Assembly (NCBI GenBank): GCA_018261755.1
Contig: JAGTRJ010000003.1
Span: forward strand, 42,480-106,479
From: Burkholderiaceae bacterium
GTDB lineage: Bacteria; Pseudomonadota; Gammaproteobacteria; Burkholderiales; Burkholderiaceae_D
Direction: 5' to 3'
Length of the DNA stretch: 64,000 nt
Position 1 is the stretch's first letter; each line of letters opens with the position of its first letter. Under the pieces are notes generated by a model that saw only the letters and a list, made by a program, of their open reading frames with translations, ran no database searches and had not been told where the DNA came from. The position numbers were made by a program, and so were the translations under genes. This document shows, in pieces, positions 29,160 through 38,118 of this stretch.

Positions 29160-29454
29160 TTTGCCCCCTATGTCGTCAATCTGAATCGGTTTCTCCATTA
29201 TGCCCACATTTACCCCAACACGTATTGCGACTCCATCAGCGACAAAATGTCGTTATTTTTCCACCATCACGTCAAATGATTGCCATTCATCAACCAACAA
29301 CCGGCCCCAATATTGACGCTCCCGCAAAATTCCTGAAAAATGAAAAAGCAGGCGTTGCCTAAAAACAATGCTTGAGATGCATGATCCAGGCAGTTAAAAA
29401 CATTAAATCCCTCCACCCAGCCATTTGTGTTCTCACTTATCGTTAGGAAGAATC

Positions 29455-29967
29455 ATGCTTACCAAAATCCTCATTCCCACTGACGGCTCCACCCTCGGAA
29501 ACATCTCCGCGCTCGAAGGCGTATCCATGGCGCAAAAAGTTGGCGCCGAAGTGGTGGGAATTTACGTTGCGCGCGAAGCACAAAATCCGCTTTTCGATTT
29601 TTCCGAAATCAAGCCCAAGAATTACCCGAGCAAGGATGAATACAGCGAGATGGTCAACAACGCCGGGCATGGCTATCTGGCCCCGATCAAGGAAGCAGCC
29701 GAAAAAGCGGGCATCAGGTTTTCCAGCGTGATCAAGATTTCCAATGCCACCGCGCGCACGATTGTGGAAACAGCCGAGGAACAGAAATGCAGCATGATTT
29801 TCATGGGCTCGCACGGCTGCGCCGGCTGGGGGCATAACCTGCTTGGCAGCGTTGCCACCAAGGTGCTGTCGAGCACGCAAATCCCGACCCTCATCTACCG
29901 GTTGCGGCAGGAACCCAGCCCTGATCAGGAAAAACGCGCCACCTTCGTGCCGCGCGTCGGCGTCTGA
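29455..29967 (+). CDS. Universal stress protein, UspA family
   Basis: A 170-residue Usp-fold protein. It opens with MLTKILIPTDGSTLGNISALEG and has the ATP-binding-type loop GSHGCAGWGHNLLGSVATKVL, close to G2xG9G(S/T). An AGGAAGA site precedes the ATG. Single gene with its own terminator. Specific role unknown. Confidence 0.92.
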   Translation: MLTKILIPTDGSTLGNISALEGVSMAQKVGAEVVGIYVAREAQNPLFDFSEIKPKNYPSKDEYSEMVNNAGHGYLAPIKEAAEKAGIRFSSVIKISNATARTIVETAEEQKCSMIFMGSHGCAGWGHNLLGSVATKVLSSTQIPTLIYRLRQEPSPDQEKRATFVPRVGV

Positions 29968-29983
29968 ATCCGGCCTGACCAAT

Positions 29984-30015
29984 AAAAAAACCGCACTTTC
30001 GGGTGCGGTTTTTTT
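29984..30015 (+). terminator. Intrinsic terminator after the universal stress gene
   Basis: A 13-bp stem AAAAAAACCGCAC / GTGCGGTTTTTTT with a TTTCGG loop. Symmetric enough also to end tsaC transcripts from the other side (tsaC stops at 30050). Confidence 0.94.
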
Positions 30016-30049
30016 ATTGCCGGCCAGACATCAACCGATATCCGGCGAA

Positions 30050-31081
30050 TTATTTGTCTGCCAGCAGCGCTATCAGAATGCCGGCCGAATCGTGCGCGGC
30101 GCGGCGCAGCCGGTCATTGATGCCCTGCCATGCGGCCGTAGCCGGCGGCGCCTCGACCAGGATCAGATCCGCTCGCTCGCCATCAAGCGCACGCAGCGCT
30201 GCGTACAGCCCGTGCGCGTAGCCTTTCGGCGTGGAAGGCAGACTGATTTGCACCACGTTCGACGGCAGCGTACGCGGCGAATGGCGCAGTAGCGCCAGCC
30301 GCTTGTGTGCGGCTGTCAGCATCGCCACAGTCGCCTCCAGTTCATCTGACGGCAGCAGCGCCACCGGCGTGCGTGGCGCGTAATGGGCATCCAGCGTGCC
30401 GGAAGCGCGCGGCGCGGCCGCATCTGGCAGATGCGGTTCAACTCCAATCACGGCGGCAATCGCGTCCGCGCCGATATGCCCCGGGCGCAGCAGCACCGGC
30501 CCGTGCGTTTCCCAGCGCGACAGATCGAGTATGGTCGATTCGATTCCGACCTGACTTTGTCCGCCATCGATCACCATGCCGATACGGCCGCCATCACCAA
30601 TATCGTCACCGAACTCGTCTTTCACATGCTGCGCTGTGGTCGGGCTGACATGGCCGAACCTGTTGGCCGATGGCGCGGCCACGCCGCCCCTGCCCTGCCG
30701 GAACGCGCGCAGCAGCGCCTGTGCCACCGGATGCGACGGGCAGCGCAGGCCGATCGTATCCTGCCCGCCGGTAGCGGCATCCGGCACTTGCGGCGCTTTT
30801 TTCAGGATCAGCGTCAGCGGGCCGGGCCAGAAAGCGGCGATCAGCTTTTTCGCCGCGTCTGGCACGTCGCGCACCCAATGGTTGATGTCCGCTTCCGGCG
30901 CCAGATGCACGATCAGCGGATGATTCGACGGCCGCCCCTTGGCGGCATAGATTTGCGCCACCGCGGCCGGATTTTCCGCGTCCGCGCCAAGTCCATACAC
31001 GGTTTCGGTCGGGAACGCGACCACCCGGCCCAATTCGAGCAATGCGGCAGCACGGCGGATTTCGTCAGCGGATAGCGTCAT
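30050..31081 (-). CDS. tsaC: L-threonylcarbamoyladenylate synthase, Sua5 type
   Basis: Makes threonylcarbamoyl-AMP, the donor for t6A37 in tRNA. At 343 residues it is the long Sua5 form: the YrdC domain (residues about 10-195) with FPTETVYGLGADA, KGRPSNHPLIVH and RCPSHPVAQALL, a linker with DLSR, and a C-terminal Sua5 domain with SGTLDAHYAPRTP. It follows purC on the same strand, separated by repeat copy 6. It provides the substrate modification acted on by TcdA. Confidence 0.95.
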   Translation of the reverse strand: MTLSADEIRRAAALLELGRVVAFPTETVYGLGADAENPAAVAQIYAAKGRPSNHPLIVHLAPEADINHWVRDVPDAAKKLIAAFWPGPLTLILKKAPQVPDAATGGQDTIGLRCPSHPVAQALLRAFRQGRGGVAAPSANRFGHVSPTTAQHVKDEFGDDIGDGGRIGMVIDGGQSQVGIESTILDLSRWETHGPVLLRPGHIGADAIAAVIGVEPHLPDAAAPRASGTLDAHYAPRTPVALLPSDELEATVAMLTAAHKRLALLRHSPRTLPSNVVQISLPSTPKGYAHGLYAALRALDGERADLILVEAPPATAAWQGINDRLRRAAHDSAGILIALLADK

Positions 31082-31097
31082 CGGTCAAAAAAGCATT

Positions 31098-31183
31098 CCG
31101 CCGGCCTGAAAAATACTGGTGGGTGTATTTTTAAGTGCCGGCGGATTATGGGGCCAAGAAGGGTAAAAATGCTATATACCCCT
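31098..31183 (-). repeat. Dispersed intergenic palindromic element, copy 6 (diverged, inverted)
   Basis: On the minus strand: GAGGGGTATATAG, TTGGCCCCATAAT, TTAAAAATACACCCACCAGTATTTTTCAGGCC in outline. The core is at 31113-31128, with right arm AGTAT intact. An additional outer inverted repeat CCGCCGGC...GCCGGCGG surrounds the core. It lies between purC and tsaC. Confidence 0.72.
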
Positions 31184-31202
31184 CGATTTTCATTTAAAAC
31201 AG

Positions 31203-32081
31203 TCAGCAGGTAAGCAGTTTCAGTGCTTCGGTGTACTTGTCGGCCGTCTTTTGCGCCACGTCTTCCGGCAACTTCGGCGCCGGTGCCTGCTTGTTCCATG
31301 GCTGCGCTTCGAGCCAGTCACGCACAAACTGTTTGTCGAACGAAGGCGGCGACATGCCGATCTGGTAGCTGGAAACCGGCCAGAAACGCGACGAATCCGG
31401 CGTCAGGATTTCGTCGATCAGGTGCACCTTGCCATTCTCGTCCAGACCGAATTCAAACTTGGTATCGGCGATGATGATGCCCTTCGTGGCCGCGTATTCA
31501 GCCGCGGCGGTATAGAGCTTGATCGCGAAGTCGCGCACCTGTTGCGCCAAGTCGGCGCCGATGATCTTTTCCATCTGCTCGAACGAGATGTTTTCGTCGT
31601 GCTGGCCGACTTCGGCCTTGGTCGATGGCGTGAAGATCGTCTGCGGCAGCTTTTGCGCTTCCTGCAGGCCGGACGGCAACGCAATGCCGCACACCGCACC
31701 GGTTTTCTTGTAATCCTTCCAGCCGGTGCCGATGATGTAGCCGCGCACGATCGCTTCAATCGGCAGCGCCTTGAGTTTCTTCACCACGATCGCGCGACCT
31801 TCGACCTGGGCGCGCTCTTCCGGCGCGACGACCGAGGCCGGGTCGATGTCGGTCATGTGGTTCGGCATCAGCTCGCCGAATTTCTTGAACCAGAAATTCG
31901 ACATCGCAGTCAGGATCTTGCCCTTGTTCGGGATCGGATCGTCCAGCACCACGTCGAACGCTGACAGCCGGTCGGTCTGCACCACCAGCAGTTTGTCGTC
32001 ACCAACCGCGTAAATATCGCGCACTTTGCCGCGATGAATGAACGGCAGCGACTTGATGTTCGTTTCCAACAATCCAGCCAT
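31203..32081 (-). CDS. purC: Phosphoribosylaminoimidazole-succinocarboxamide synthase
   Basis: Joins aspartate to CAIR in purine synthesis. The 292-residue protein is the longer SAICAR synthase type, with [11 protein letters not shown] near the N-terminus, [23 protein letters not shown] and LTPDSSRFW. It starts 20 nt after the purE stop, so purE-purC form an operon. In related Burkholderiales the order is usually purC-purE-purK. Confidence 0.97.
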   Translation of the reverse strand: MAGLLETNIKSLPFIHRGKVRDIYAVGDDKLLVVQTDRLSAFDVVLDDPIPNKGKILTAMSNFWFKKFGELMPNHMTDIDPASVVAPEERAQVEGRAIVVKKLKALPIEAIVRGYIIGTGWKDYKKTGAVCGIALPSGLQEAQKLPQTIFTPSTKAEVGQHDENISFEQMEKIIGADLAQQVRDFAIKLYTAAAEYAATKGIIIADTKFEFGLDENGKVHLIDEILTPDSSRFWPVSSYQIGMSPPSFDKQFVRDWLEAQPWNKQAPAPKLPEDVAQKTADKYTEALKLLTC

Positions 32082-32100
32082 GAGATTTCCTTTCAGCCTC

Positions 32101-32598
32101 TCAGCTCAGTTCGGGCAACGTGGCGTTGCGCACTTTTTCTGACTGCGTATCGCGAAACGCCTTCAGCTTCGTTTTCATTGCCGGATCATTCAAGGCCAGC
32201 ATTGCAATCACCGCCAGCGCTGCATTGGCCGCACCCGCTTCGCCGATCGCCAACGTCGGCACTGGAATGCCTTTTGGCATCTGCACGGTTGCCAGCAGCG
32301 AATCCAGCCCTTTCATGTATTTTGACGGCATCGGCACGCCAAAGGTCGGCAGGATAGTCTGCGATGCCACCACACCCGCCAGGTGCGCCGCACCGCCAGC
32401 ACCGGCAATGAATGCCTGGCAGCCGCTGGCTTCCATCTGCGCGATCCACTCTTCCAGCTCAATCGGCGAACGGTGCGCAGACAATGCACGCGCCTCATAG
32501 CTAACGCCAAAATCCTTGCATACCTGTGCGGCTTCCTTCATCACTTCCCAGTCGGAAGTGGAGCCCATCACGATGCCAACCAGTTTCTTCTCGGACAT
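32101..32598 (-). CDS. purE: N5-carboxyaminoimidazole ribonucleotide mutase
   Basis: Converts N5-CAIR to CAIR in class I organisms. The 165-residue product has [33 protein letters not shown] and [17 protein letters not shown]. The last of these fits class I PurE, which depends on PurK; no purK lies in this cluster. The start at [10 protein letters not shown] has GAGGGAAC upstream. Confidence 0.96.
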   Translation of the reverse strand: MSEKKLVGIVMGSTSDWEVMKEAAQVCKDFGVSYEARALSAHRSPIELEEWIAQMEASGCQAFIAGAGGAAHLAGVVASQTILPTFGVPMPSKYMKGLDSLLATVQMPKGIPVPTLAIGEAGAANAALAVIAMLALNDPAMKTKLKAFRDTQSEKVRNATLPELS

Positions 32599-32714
32599 GT
32601 TCCCTCGTTCAAAAAATGAAAAGCCGCAGCCCCCGTGGGAGCGGGGGTCTGCCGGCATTGAATGTCAAACTCGGCCCCGAATCCTGACGGGGCGAAAAAC
32701 CAGATTTTACAGGT

Positions 32715-33779
32715 CTATTTAACAACCTGCATCAAACCGCCTTTTTTGTAGGTTTCGGCCATCTTGTCCAGCGGGATCGATTTGATCTTCGATGCCTGTC
32801 CTTCGCAGCCGAAAGCCAGATAGCGTGCCACGCACACCTGTTTCGCGGCTTCGCGTGCCGGGATCAGGAATTCGCGTGGGTCGAATTTCGACGGGTTGGT
32901 GGCAAAGAAGCGGCGGATCGCGCCGGTCATCGCCAACCGGATATCGGTGTCGATATTGATCTTGCGCACGCCATGCTTGATGCCCTGCTGGATTTCCTCT
33001 ACCGGCACGCCATAGGTTTCCTTCATGTCGCCGCCGAATTCACGAATCTCGGCCAGCAGCTCCTGCGGCACCGACGACGAGCCGTGCATCACCAGATGCG
33101 TGTTCGGGATGCGCGCATGGATTTCCTTGATGCGGTCAATCGCCAGAATGTCGCCGGTCGGCTTGCGCGAAAATTTGTACGCGCCGTGCGAGGTGCCAAT
33201 CGCGATTGCCAGCGCATCGCATTGCGTCTGCTGCACGAAATCCGCCGCCTGGCTGACGTCGGTCAACAACTGCTCGCGCGACATCTTGCCTTCGGCGCCG
33301 TGACCGTCTTCCTTGTCGCCTTCCATCGTCTCAAGCGAACCGAGCACGCCAAGCTCCGCTTCGACCGTGACGCCAATCGCATGCGAGAATTTGACCACTT
33401 CCTTCGTCACCTGCACGTTGTAATCGTAGCTGGCAACGCTCTTGCCGTCTTCCATCAGCGAACCGTCCATCATCACCGAAGAAAAGCCGGAACGGATCGC
33501 CGCCATGCACACCGCCGGCGACTGGCCGTGATCCTGATGCATCACCACCGGAATATGCGGATACGCTTCGACCGCCGCTTCGATCAGATGCCGCAGGAAC
33601 GCTTCGCCCGCATAGCGGCGTGCGCCAGCCGATGCCTGCATGATCACCGGCGCATTGACCTGGTCTGCTGCTGCCATGATCGCCTGCACCTGTTCGAGAT
33701 TGTTCACGTTGAACGCAGGCAGGCCGTAGCCGTTTTCTGCCGCGTGATCGAGCAATTGACGCATGGATACGATGGGCAT
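32715..33779 (-). CDS. fba: Fructose-bisphosphate aldolase class II
   Basis: Zinc-dependent aldolase of glycolysis and gluconeogenesis. The 354-residue protein (Calvin-cycle-type subfamily) has [13 protein letters not shown], the zinc/catalytic [26 protein letters not shown] and HGSSSVPQE. Sits 36 nt after pgk and shares its transcript. A GC-rich CCCCCG/CGGGGG hairpin lies between fba and purE. Confidence 0.97.
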   Translation of the reverse strand: MPIVSMRQLLDHAAENGYGLPAFNVNNLEQVQAIMAAADQVNAPVIMQASAGARRYAGEAFLRHLIEAAVEAYPHIPVVMHQDHGQSPAVCMAAIRSGFSSVMMDGSLMEDGKSVASYDYNVQVTKEVVKFSHAIGVTVEAELGVLGSLETMEGDKEDGHGAEGKMSREQLLTDVSQAADFVQQTQCDALAIAIGTSHGAYKFSRKPTGDILAIDRIKEIHARIPNTHLVMHGSSSVPQELLAEIREFGGDMKETYGVPVEEIQQGIKHGVRKINIDTDIRLAMTGAIRRFFATNPSKFDPREFLIPAREAAKQVCVARYLAFGCEGQASKIKSIPLDKMAETYKKGGLMQVVK

Positions 33780-33815
33780 CTGCTTCTCCTTGTATGGTTT
33801 GTGTTGTGTTCGTTG

Positions 33816-35018
33816 TTATTGCGCGCGCTGCATCAGGATGTCTACCGCAGGCAGCACCTTGCCTTCGAGGAATTCGAGGAACGCGCCGCCGCCGGTCGAG
33901 ATGTAGCCGACCTTGTCAGTGATGTTGTACTTGGCGATCGCGGCCAATGTATCGCCGCCGCCCGCGATCGAAAATGCGTTCGAATTGGCGATCGCCAGCG
34001 CCAATGTTTTCGTGCCACCGCCGAACTGGTCGAATTCGAATACGCCGACCGGACCGTTCCAGACGATGGTGCCAGCCGCCGACAGCTTCTCTGCCAGCAT
34101 CGCCGCCGTTTTCGGGCCGATGTCGAGAATCATGTCATCGTCCTCGACTTGCGATACATCTTTCACGCTGGCCGGTTCGCTGGCGGCGAAATTCTTTGCG
34201 CACACCACATCGACCGGGATCGGCACCGACGCACCACGCTTGGCCATCATGTCGATAATCGATTTCGCTTCATCCAGCAACTCGGGCTCGACCAGCGATT
34301 TGCCAATTTTGTAGCCGGATGCCTGCAGGAACGTGTTTGCAATGCCTCCGCCGACGATCAGGTTATCGACCTTGTCCGCCAGCGATTTCAGGATGGTGAG
34401 CTTGGACGACACCTTCGAGCCACCGACAATCGCCACCAGCGGGTGCGCCGGGTGATCAAGCGCCTTGCCCAGCGCATCAAGTTCCGTCGCCAGCAATGGC
34501 CCGGCGCAGGCAATCGGCGCAAATTTCGCCATGCCGTGCGTGGTCGCTTCCGCGCGATGCGCAGTGCCGAATGCATCGTTCACATACACGTCGCACAGCG
34601 CCGCCATTTTCTGCGCCAGATCGTCGCTGTTCTTTTTTTCGCCCTTGTTCACACGGCAGTTTTCCAGCAGCACCACCTGTCCCGGCGCGACAACAACGCC
34701 ATCGAGCCAGTCACGCTTGAGTTCGACCGGCTGACCAAGCAATTCCGACAGGCGACCGACAATCGGCGCGAGCGAATCTTCCGGTTTGAATTCACCTTCC
34801 GTCGGCCGCCCCAGGTGCGACACCACCATCACGGCGGCGCCCGCCTTCAGTGCCAGTTGGATGGCGGGAATGGAAGCGCGGATGCGGGTATCTTCGGTAA
34901 TGTTACCGGCCGCATCCAGCGGCACGTTCAGGTCGGAGCGGATAAAGACGCGTTTGCCCTTGAGTTCGTTGCGTTCGGCCAGATCGGTGAGACGGTTGAA
35001 TTTGAGCGCGGCTGCCAT
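33816..35018 (-). CDS. pgk: Phosphoglycerate kinase
   Basis: Makes ATP from 1,3-bisphosphoglycerate. The 400-residue protein has [48 protein letters not shown] and the C-terminal GGGDTLAAI with [14 protein letters not shown]. In Burkholderiales a pyruvate kinase gene usually sits between pgk and fba; here the genes are only 36 nt apart. Divergent from ilvE. Confidence 0.98.
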   Translation of the reverse strand: MAAALKFNRLTDLAERNELKGKRVFIRSDLNVPLDAAGNITEDTRIRASIPAIQLALKAGAAVMVVSHLGRPTEGEFKPEDSLAPIVGRLSELLGQPVELKRDWLDGVVVAPGQVVLLENCRVNKGEKKNSDDLAQKMAALCDVYVNDAFGTAHRAEATTHGMAKFAPIACAGPLLATELDALGKALDHPAHPLVAIVGGSKVSSKLTILKSLADKVDNLIVGGGIANTFLQASGYKIGKSLVEPELLDEAKSIIDMMAKRGASVPIPVDVVCAKNFAASEPASVKDVSQVEDDDMILDIGPKTAAMLAEKLSAAGTIVWNGPVGVFEFDQFGGGTKTLALAIANSNAFSIAGGGDTLAAIAKYNITDKVGYISTGGGAFLEFLEGKVLPAVDILMQRAQ

Positions 35019-35209
35019 AACGGAAAAAAGGTTGGTTGAAAAACCCCTTATTTTACCGCAGCCAACAAAGGCGAAAAATGGTTTTTACGGCGTGCATGAC
35101 AATCATCAAGTGCCTGGCCCAGCAGCCTAAATGACGAATTTTTACGCCTGCATGACGGAATCCGTTAGAATTATTTTTTTGGGACAAATAGTTTTCTGGA
35201 GACTGCATC

Positions 35210-36133
35210 ATGGGAATGGCTAATCGCGACGGAAAAATCTGGAAAGACGGGCATCTGATTGAGTGGCGCAACGCCACGGTTCACGTGCTGACGCATTCGC
35301 TGCATTACGGCATGAGCGTGTTCGAAGGCGTGCGCGCATACAACACGGTCAATGGCACTGCAATTTTCCGCCTGAAGGATCATACCCAGCGCCTGCTGAA
35401 TTCGGCCAAGATTTTCCAGATGGCCGTGCCGTATGACCTTGAAACGCTGATGGAAGCGCAAAAACAGGTTGTGCGCGACAACCAGCTGGAATCCTGCTAC
35501 ATCCGCCCGATTATCTGGGTCGGTTCGCAAAAACTCGGCATCGGAGCAAAGGAAAACCAGATTCACACCGCCATCGCGGCGTGGCCTTGGGGCGCGTATC
35601 TGGGTGAGGACGGTCTTGCGAAAGGCATCCGTGTAAAAACCTCGTCGTTCACCCGCCATCACGTAAACGTATCAATGGTGCGCGCAAAGGCCAGCGGCTA
35701 TTACATCAACTCCATTCTGGCGAACCAGGAAGCAACCGCAGACGGCTACGACGAAGCGCTGCTGCTCGATACCGAAGGTTTCGTGTCCGAAGGTTCGGGC
35801 GAGAATGTGTTCGTCGTCAACAAGGGCAAGATTTTCACGCCGGATCTGGCAAGCTGCCTCGATGGCATCACGCGCGATTCGGTGCTGACGATGGCACGCG
35901 ACCTCGGCATTGAAGTGGTGGAAAAGCGCATCACGCGCGATGAAGTGTATTGCGCTGACGAAGCGTTCTTCACCGGCACGGCTGCCGAAATCACGCCGAT
36001 CCGTGAACTCGACCATCGCCAGATTGGCGCTGGCGCACGCGGCCCGATCACCGAAAAACTGCAAACGCTGTTCTTCGACGTGGTCGCAGGCAAGGTGCCG
36101 AAGTATCAGCACTGGCTGACGCTGGTGAAATAA
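35210..36133 (+). CDS. ilvE: Branched-chain amino acid aminotransferase
   Basis: PLP enzyme for the last step of valine, leucine and isoleucine synthesis. The 307-residue fold-type IV protein has HYGMSVFEGVRAY, VRAKASGYYINSILA (with the PLP-binding Lys), EGFVSEGSGENVFVV and FFTGTAAEITPI. A GGAG site 10 nt upstream supports 35210; ATG 35216 is also possible. TAGAAT at about 35167 may be the -10. Confidence 0.97.
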   Translation: MGMANRDGKIWKDGHLIEWRNATVHVLTHSLHYGMSVFEGVRAYNTVNGTAIFRLKDHTQRLLNSAKIFQMAVPYDLETLMEAQKQVVRDNQLESCYIRPIIWVGSQKLGIGAKENQIHTAIAAWPWGAYLGEDGLAKGIRVKTSSFTRHHVNVSMVRAKASGYYINSILANQEATADGYDEALLLDTEGFVSEGSGENVFVVNKGKIFTPDLASCLDGITRDSVLTMARDLGIEVVEKRITRDEVYCADEAFFTGTAAEITPIRELDHRQIGAGARGPITEKLQTLFFDVVAGKVPKYQHWLTLVK

Positions 36134-36150
36134 TCATCTGTTCCTCAGCA

Positions 36151-36185
36151 AACGGCGATCAGCAATGATCGCCGTTTTGTTTTTG
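36151..36185 (+). terminator. Intrinsic terminator of ilvE
   Basis: An 11-bp stem AACGGCGATCA / TGATCGCCGTT with a GCAA tetraloop, followed by TTGTTTTTG. It ends just before the convergent yaaA stop. Confidence 0.92.
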
Positions 36186-36196
36186 CGCGCGAGCAG

Positions 36197-36970
36197 CTAG
36201 AGCTTCGTGCGCCGGAACACCCACCTGTCTTCGGCCGACACCGCTTCCTCGAACGCATAGCCGTCCAGATCGAATTCCTTCAGCTCATCCACCCGCCTGA
36301 GCGCATGCAGCGCCGCGTAGCGCGCCATCAACCCGCGTGCGCGTTTCGCATGGAAGGGCACCAGCTTGAACTTGCCGCCATTCCAATCCTGAAACACAGG
36401 CGTAATCACCTGCACGTCGAACAGCGCCGGCCGCACCGCCTTGAAATATTCTTCCGATGCCAGATTGACCAGCGTCTGTGCCCGGCATTGGCGCAACGCC
36501 TCGTTCAACGCCTGCGTCACGCGCTCGCCCCAGTACGCATATAAATCCCGACCGTGTGGATTTGCCAGTTTTATTCCCATTTCCAACCGGTATGGCTGCA
36601 TCAAATCGAGCGGCCGCAACACACCATACAACCCGGACAGAATGCGCACATGCGCCTGCAGCCAGTCGAGCTGCGCCGTCGTCAGCGATGACGCATCCAG
36701 CCCCTGATAGACATCGCCAACGAACGCGAGCACCGCCTGCTTCGCGTTCTCCAGCGTGCACTCTGGCTGCCACGACGCATAACGGCCGACGTTTTGCGCC
36801 GCCAGCGCATCCGAAATTTTCATCAGGCTGGCGAGCTGCGCCGGTGAATGCTGGCGTAAAATGCCGGCCAGTTCCGAAGCTTGCCGCATGAAGGCCGGCT
36901 GCGTGAATTTTTCGGTGTTGGCCGGCGTCGCATAGTCGAGCGATTTTGCCGGCGAGAGAACAATCAGCAT
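36197..36970 (-). CDS. yaaA: Peroxide stress protein YaaA
   Basis: In E. coli YaaA lowers free intracellular iron during peroxide stress and is OxyR-induced. The 257-residue protein has [46 protein letters not shown] and the C-terminal [10 protein letters not shown]. The start at [10 protein letters not shown] matches the family; ATG 36976 adds two residues. Divergent from the PIN gene with only about 30 nt between starts. Confidence 0.95.
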   Translation of the reverse strand: MLIVLSPAKSLDYATPANTEKFTQPAFMRQASELAGILRQHSPAQLASLMKISDALAAQNVGRYASWQPECTLENAKQAVLAFVGDVYQGLDASSLTTAQLDWLQAHVRILSGLYGVLRPLDLMQPYRLEMGIKLANPHGRDLYAYWGERVTQALNEALRQCRAQTLVNLASEEYFKAVRPALFDVQVITPVFQDWNGGKFKLVPFHAKRARGLMARYAALHALRRVDELKEFDLDGYAFEEAVSAEDRWVFRRTKL

Positions 36971-37001
36971 GTCCATTTCCAGTCAAAGTCCATTTCCTGC
37001 G

Positions 37002-37442
37002 ATGATACCCAAACGCGTCGTTCTCGACACCAACGTCTGCCTCGATCTATTCGTTTTCCACGACCCGCGCTGGGCGGCACTGCTGACCGCGTTGCGCACC
37101 GGCGAAATCGAAGCAATCACCAATGAGCATTGCCGCAATGAATGGCTGCGCGTGCTGGATTATCCGCACCTGCCGCTAAACGACGAATCAAAACACCACG
37201 CGACTGCCGAGTTCGATGCACTGATCGCCTGCATCGCGCCAGCGCCAAAAGCCGTGCTTCTGCCGCTATGCACCGACCCGGACGACCAGAAATTCCTTGA
37301 ACTGGCGCGCGATGCCGATGCAACAACGCTGGTAACGAAGGACAAGGCACTGCTGAAACTGGCGCGCAAAACAGCGCGCGCCGGCATGTTTGCCATCATC
37401 CGTCCGGAAGCGTGGTCAGCAATCCAAACAGCGGGGGTATGA
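37002..37442 (+). CDS. PIN-domain putative ribonuclease, no antitoxin partner seen
   Basis: A 146-residue PIN fold: LDTNVCLDLF (first acidic), NEHCRNEWLRVL (Glu), TDPDDQKFLELARDADA and LVTKDKALL (later acids), resembling the PF13470/TIGR00305 group labelled as possible toxin components. No small partner gene lies upstream. The start is uncertain: the frame is open from 36969 inside the yaaA 5' end, and 37002 has no good ribosome site. The stop codon lies within the opening GGGGGTATGA of repeat copy 7. Confidence 0.85.
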   Translation: MIPKRVVLDTNVCLDLFVFHDPRWAALLTALRTGEIEAITNEHCRNEWLRVLDYPHLPLNDESKHHATAEFDALIACIAPAPKAVLLPLCTDPDDQKFLELARDADATTLVTKDKALLKLARKTARAGMFAIIRPEAWSAIQTAGV

Positions 37443-37512
37443 ACCGGCTTCATGCCAAACCGCCAAATGGATTACGCCCCTTGATAAATACTGTCCACAG
37501 TATCTTTTGAGG
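37433..37512 (+). repeat. Dispersed intergenic palindromic element, copy 7 (diverged)
   Basis: GGGGGTATGA, TTCATGCC, then a diverged middle, GATAA and a perfect core ATACT-GTCCAC-AGTAT at 37488-37503, then CTTTTGAGG. The core resembles a LexA half-site pair (CTGT..ACAG), but the spacing is only 2 nt. Confidence 0.72.
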
Positions 37513-37651
37513 TCTGGCGCTTCCATCAAACGACATATATCAATCCGTAGCGATAAAAAAGCCCTTTTCGCGTTTTTGCCATTTTTCCGCGGTAGAATTT
37601 CCGGGAGCGCATTGCTCCATTCCATGCCGCATATCCATTCGGGGGGGAAAC

Positions 37652-38074
37652 ATGGCAAGCATCAAGGGATCGAAAACCGAGGCCAATTTGAAAGAGGCAT
37701 TCGCCGCCGAATCGCAGGCGAACCGCCTGTACAAATACTTCGCCAGCAAAGCCGATATCGAAGGGCAGACGGATGTGGCCGCACTGTTCCGCGCGATTGC
37801 GGACGGCAAAAACGGACAAGCATTCGGCCATCTGAAGTTTCTCGAAACGGTCGGCGAACCACTGACGGATCAGACGATAGGCTCGACCCGCAAGAACCTG
37901 CGGATTTCAGTCGATGGCGAATCGCGCCGATATGCGGAGTTCTATCCGGCGATGGCGCAAATCGCGCGCGACGAGGGGTTTACCGATATCGCCGACTGGT
38001 TCGAACTGTTGTCGAAAGCGGAACGCGCGCAAGCGAACCGCTTCCAGAAGGCGCTGGATTCACTGGTCGATTGA
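37652..38074 (+). CDS. Rubrerythrin-like protein with degenerate di-iron site
   Basis: A 140-residue erythrin-domain protein (EAFAAESQANRLYKYFASKAD, SVDGESRRYAEFYPAMAQIARDEGF) without the C-terminal rubredoxin domain and without any cysteine. Family members reduce peroxide at a di-iron centre. Compared with Desulfovibrio vulgaris rubrerythrin (recalled ligands E20, E53, H56, E94, E97, E128, H131), this protein keeps E20, E90 and E124. It has K53 for E53, Q56 for H56, R93 for E97 and Q127 for H131. A normal di-iron site is therefore unlikely. Its neighbours are stress genes. Function unknown. Confidence 0.88.
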   Translation: MASIKGSKTEANLKEAFAAESQANRLYKYFASKADIEGQTDVAALFRAIADGKNGQAFGHLKFLETVGEPLTDQTIGSTRKNLRISVDGESRRYAEFYPAMAQIARDEGFTDIADWFELLSKAERAQANRFQKALDSLVD

Positions 38075-38088
38075 CGGGTACAGGCTGA

Positions 38089-38110
38089 GGTGGCAGACGA
38101 ATCTGCCACC
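38089..38110. terminator. Hairpin between convergent rubrerythrin and nitronate-monooxygenase genes
   Basis: A perfect 9-bp stem GGTGGCAGA / TCTGCCACC with a CGAA tetraloop. No T-run on either side, so it may be a 3'-end stabiliser rather than a true intrinsic terminator. Confidence 0.55.
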
Positions 38111-38118
38111 ACTACCTA

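Noticed and set aside
32625..32652. CCCCCG/CGGGGG hairpin between fba and purE as a terminator
   Set aside because: On the transcribed strand the T-rich stretch is interrupted (GCGGCTTTTC), so an intrinsic terminator is not convincing; it may still be a weak pause.
32973..35039. 688-codon open frame on the plus strand across fba and pgk
   Set aside because: It is antisense to two unmistakable enzymes. The translation is rich in Arg/His/Gln with no family similarity. High-GC codon bias on the other strand explains it.
37488..37503. Possible LexA box upstream of the rubrerythrin gene (CTGT..ACAG)
   Set aside because: Half-sites are only 2 nt apart instead of 8, and the sequence fits the dispersed ATACT-N6-AGTAT family instead.
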